Source: Candidatus Agathobaculum merdigallinarum (GTDB taxonomy: Bacteria; Bacillota; Clostridia; Oscillospirales; Butyricicoccaceae). Taken from it: a stretch of DNA of 15,386 nt. Where the stretch lies: contig DXDO01000013.1 in NCBI GenBank assembly GCA_019115425.1, forward strand, positions 1-15,386, in the 5' to 3' direction. Below the pieces are notes generated by a model, which saw only the letters and a program-made list of their open reading frames with translations, was not told the origin of the DNA and did no database searches. Below, in pieces: positions 12,975 to 15,386 of this stretch (the first letter of the stretch is position 1; each line of letters begins with the position of its first letter). The translations under genes and the position numbers were made by a program.

Positions 12975-13004
12975 AAGAAGCATCCGAAAGGGTGCTTCTT
13001 TTTT
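12975..13004 (+). terminator. Intrinsic terminator after ispH-rpsA
   Basis: An 11-bp stem with one G-T pair (12975-12985 with 12990-13000), a GAAA tetraloop and six consecutive T. It closes the rpiR-to-rpsA operon 18 bases after the stop. Confidence 0.9.
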
Positions 13005-13045
13005 GCGCTTTCGCCGCGTATACTGGCCCGAAAGGGGGCGGACGC

Positions 13046-13738
13046 ATGCGGCGGCGCAGGTATCGGAAAAAAGGAAGGCGCGTGCTTGCCGTGCTCCTAC
13101 TGGCGGCCCTGGGCGCGGCGCTGTTTGCGGCCTCCCGCCAGATGCACCGCGTATTCATGGAGTACGCCGCGAATGTGTGCGAGGACAGCGCAATACAGGA
13201 GATCAACAACCTGATGCAGGACGAGGTGTTTTCCGATCCGGAAACCTATGAGAACATGGTGATTCTGGAACGCGATAATGAAAACCATGTGACTGCGCTG
13301 CGTACGGATGTCATCGCAATCGGTCAGATCAAGGCGCGTCTGGTCAACGGTCTGTTCGACCGGCTGGAGGATCTGGAGCAGACAACGGTCGAGGTGCCCC
13401 TTGGCTCGGTGTTCGCCCCCAGATTTTTCAGCGGCATGGGGCCGGTTGTGGATGTCGGCATGGCGGGGCTGACCCAGATGGAGGCCGAGTTTATCAGTGC
13501 GTTTTCTTCGGCGGGTATCAACCAGACACGGCACAATATCATCATTGAGATTCATGCGGGTTTCCGCATTCTGACGCCGTTCGGCGGAGAGGACAGGGAG
13601 ATCGTCAGCCGGTATCCGGTGACCGACACTGTGATCGTTGGGACAGTGCCTGAACGATACACCTATATCGACGATTTGGGGTCGGAACTGCTGGGTGAGA
13701 TTCACGACCATGATAATTCGACGGAAAACGGAAAATAA
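13046..13738 (+). CDS. yunB: Sporulation protein YunB
   Basis: A 230-residue protein. A very basic N-terminus (MRRRRYRKKGRRV) leads into one membrane segment (~13-30, VLAVLLLAALGAALFAA), so most of the protein is probably outside the mother-cell or forespore membrane. Conserved blocks include AIQEINNLMQDEV, VTALRTDVIAIGQIKA and VEVPLGSVFAPRFFSGMGP, and IIIEIHAGFRILTPF, matching YunB. In Bacillus subtilis yunB is under sigma-E control and is needed for efficient sporulation; its biochemical role is not known. The ATG at 13046 follows AAAGGGGGCGG; an in-frame GTG at 12992 lies inside the terminator stem. TATACT at 13019-13024 could be a -10 box, but I found no matching -35 or clear sigma-E promoter, so readthrough is possible. 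Confidence 0.87.
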   Translation: MRRRRYRKKGRRVLAVLLLAALGAALFAASRQMHRVFMEYAANVCEDSAIQEINNLMQDEVFSDPETYENMVILERDNENHVTALRTDVIAIGQIKARLVNGLFDRLEDLEQTTVEVPLGSVFAPRFFSGMGPVVDVGMAGLTQMEAEFISAFSSAGINQTRHNIIIEIHAGFRILTPFGGEDREIVSRYPVTDTVIVGTVPERYTYIDDLGSELLGEIHDHDNSTENGK

Positions 13739-13741
13739 TAC

Positions 13742-13770
13742 TTTCGAAACCGCGCAAAATTTGGTATACT
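13742..13770 (+). promoter_or_regulatory. Promoter of ligA with extended -10
   Basis: TATACT (13765-13770) is preceded by TGG, an extended -10 that compensates for a weak -35 TTTCGA (13742-13747) at 17-base spacing. It lies in the short AT-rich gap between yunB and ligA. Confidence 0.65.
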
Positions 13771-13804
13771 ATATTCTGTATTGAATCTTGGAAGGAATGT
13801 TGGC

Positions 13805-15386
13805 ATGGACGCGCTCGAACAGATCGCCGCGCTGCGCGAAAAGCTGCGGTATCACAATGACCAATACTATAATCAGGATGCGCCCGAGATTTCGGATTAT
13901 GAGTACGATATGATGCAGCGCGAACTGCGTGCGCTCGAGGCCGCGCATCCGGAGTATGCGGATGCGGATTCCCCGACACAGCGGGTCGGCGGCACGGCGT
14001 CCGGCCGGTTTGCCAAGGTGACGCACGCCTATCCGCTCGAAAGTTTGCAGGACGTATTTTCGTTCGATGAGCTCTCCGAGTTCTACACCCGCGTCGAGGG
14101 CGCGGTGGGGCAGGCGGAATATGTGGTCGAGTACAAGATCGACGGCCTTTCGGTCGCGCTCGAGTATGTGGACGGCGAATTTGTCCGCGGCGCGACGCGC
14201 GGCGACGGACAGGTCGGCGAGGACGTGACTACGAACCTCAAGACCATCAAGGACATTCCGCAGCATTTGGAGAACGCACCGCCGCACCTGATCGTGCGCG
14301 GCGAGGCGTATATGAAAAAATCCGTGTTCGACGCGCTCAACGCAGAACTCGAGCTGCACGAAAAGCCGCTGCTCGCCAACCCGCGCAACGCGGCGGCGGG
14401 CTCGCTGCGGCAGAAGGACAGCAAGATCACCAGGCAGCGCAAGCTGTCCATTTTCTGCTTCAATATCCAGAATGCGGACGAGCTGCCGATCGAGAGCCAC
14501 ACCGAGTCGCTCGACTACTTGAAGCAGCTGGGCTTCCCAGTCAGCCCGCGGTATCCGGTGTATACAGATCCTGCGGACGTGCAGCGCGAGATCGAGAACA
14601 TGGGCGAGACGCGCGGCGAGTTGGATTTCGACATCGACGGCGCGGTCGTCAAGGTCAATTCGTTTGCGCAGCGCGAAACGCTTGGCTCGACGGCCAAATT
14701 CCCGCGCTGGGCGGCGGCCTATAAATACCCGCCCGAGGTCAAGCAGACGCTGTTAAAGGATATCATCATCTCGGTTGGCCGCACGGGTGTTTTAACGCCT
14801 AACGCGGTGCTCGAGCCGGTGCGGCTCGCAGGTACGACGGTTTCCCGCGCAACGCTGCACAACCGCGATTTTATCCGCCAGCTGGACGTGCGCGTGGGCG
14901 ACACGGTTTCTGTGCGCAAAGCGGGCGAGATCATCCCCGAGATCATCGGCGTGGACATGGACAAGCGTCCGGCGGACGCGCAGCCCTATGAGATGCCGCA
15001 GTTCTGCCCAGTATGCGGCGCGCCGGTGTTCAATGATGAGGAGGAAGCCGCGATCCGCTGCACGGGCGCGGCCTGTCCGGCGCAGCTGCTGCGCAACCTG
15101 ATGCACTTTGCCTCGCGTGACGCGATGGATATCGACGGCTGCGGCGAGGGCAACCTGCAAAAGCTGATCGATGCGGGGCTGGTGAAGTCCGCAGCAGATC
15201 TATACAGCCTGACGGTCGAGCAGCTGCTGCCGCTCGGCAAAAAGGTGGACACCTGGGCGAACAACCTGATACGCGGCATCGAGGCGAGCAAGACCCGCGA
15301 CCTGTCGCGGCTGCTGTTTGCGTTCGGCATCAGGCACGTCGGACAGAAGGCGGGCAAGATCCTCAGCAACCACTTTGGCAGCCTGG
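13805..15386 (+). CDS. ligA: NAD-dependent DNA ligase LigA, 3' end cut by window
   Basis: An open frame of 527 codons that runs off the right edge; the family has about 650-670 residues, so the end of the helix-hairpin-helix region and the BRCT domain are missing. The enzyme seals nicks during replication and repair using NAD. The N-terminal Ia domain, with YHNDQYYNQDAPEISDYEYD, binds nicotinamide mononucleotide. The adenylation site is YKIDG (K111), followed by TRGDGQVGEDVT and LANPRNAAAGSLRQKD. The OB fold contains VGRTGVLTPNAVLEPV and VRKAGEIIPEI. The zinc finger has CPVCG and CTGAAC, and the helix-hairpin-helix region begins near MDIDGCGEGN and includes FAFGIRHVG. GGAAGGAA lies eight bases before the ATG. 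It has its own promoter. Confidence 0.96.
   Translation, partial: MDALEQIAALREKLRYHNDQYYNQDAPEISDYEYDMMQRELRALEAAHPEYADADSPTQRVGGTASGRFAKVTHAYPLESLQDVFSFDELSEFYTRVEGAVGQAEYVVEYKIDGLSVALEYVDGEFVRGATRGDGQVGEDVTTNLKTIKDIPQHLENAPPHLIVRGEAYMKKSVFDALNAELELHEKPLLANPRNAAAGSLRQKDSKITRQRKLSIFCFNIQNADELPIESHTESLDYLKQLGFPVSPRYPVYTDPADVQREIENMGETRGELDFDIDGAVVKVNSFAQRETLGSTAKFPRWAAAYKYPPEVKQTLLKDIIISVGRTGVLTPNAVLEPVRLAGTTVSRATLHNRDFIRQLDVRVGDTVSVRKAGEIIPEIIGVDMDKRPADAQPYEMPQFCPVCGAPVFNDEEEAAIRCTGAACPAQLLRNLMHFASRDAMDIDGCGEGNLQKLIDAGLVKSAADLYSLTVEQLLPLGKKVDTWANNLIRGIEASKTRDLSRLLFAFGIRHVGQKAGKILSNHFGSL

Noticed and set aside
13003..13030. Sigma-E promoter for yunB
   Set aside because: TATACT at 13019-13024 is present, but no sigma-E-type -35 is found at the required distance, and most of that space is terminator.
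12992..13045. Extended YunB start at GTG 12992
   Set aside because: That codon lies in the 3' arm of the rpsA terminator; the ATG at 13046 has a purine-rich ribosome site and gives a normal basic-plus-membrane N-terminus.
1..15386. Mobile elements, CRISPR arrays, tRNA or rRNA genes
   Set aside because: No transposase, integrase, direct-repeat array or tRNA-like cloverleaf was seen. All long stretches are accounted for by housekeeping genes in a conserved-looking order.

Overview
The window looks like a chromosomal housekeeping region of a GC-rich, endospore-forming member of the Clostridia. The evidence is the sporulation genes ytfJ (GerW family) and yunB, strong AGGAGG-type ribosome binding sites, GTG and TTG starts, the scpA-scpB-DUF2953-ytfJ-dac-rluB gene order, and the clostridial-style fusion of ispH to the ribosomal protein S1 gene. 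Assignment to Oscillospirales (Butyricicoccus/Agathobaculum-like) is inference only. I saw no phage, insertion sequence, CRISPR array, tRNA or rRNA.

Layout. Positions 1-145 (+) are the tail of a methyl-accepting chemotaxis protein, closed by a strong terminator. Positions 326-2120 (-) are a two-gene operon for a KdpE-like response regulator and a short KdpD-like histidine kinase. It has its own terminator and an unusually structured 5' leader. No kdpFABC genes are in view. A 480-bp divergent intergenic region (2121-2602) carries promoters in both directions. From 2603 (+) runs an operon for an M50 membrane protease, ScpA, ScpB, a DUF2953 membrane protein and YtfJ, ending at a terminator at 5692-5727. 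A secreted D-Ala-D-Ala carboxypeptidase and the pseudouridine synthase RluB follow.

A clear promoter at 7598-7626, overlaid by inverted repeats, starts a second operon: an RpiR-family regulator, an HI0933-family flavoprotein, cytidylate kinase, a PlsC acyltransferase and the IspH-S1 fusion. These genes are overlapping or nearly touching and end at the terminator 12975-13004. yunB follows, then ligA with its own promoter; ligA runs off the right edge.

How the genes fit together. Most products serve chromosome segregation (ScpAB), DNA replication and repair (LigA), nucleotide supply (Cmk), lipid and isoprenoid synthesis (PlsC, IspH), translation (RluB, S1), and the cell wall or spore (Dac, YtfJ, YunB). 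The points most worth a second look are regulatory. They are (i) the kdpDE leader with two mutually exclusive helices, one masking the start codon; (ii) a GCAAAATGC element repeated only in the upstream regions of kdpDE, the M50 operon and rpiR; and (iii) a consensus ribosome binding site, a candidate internal promoter and a codon-usage break inside ispH-rpsA, which together suggest S1 is also made alone.
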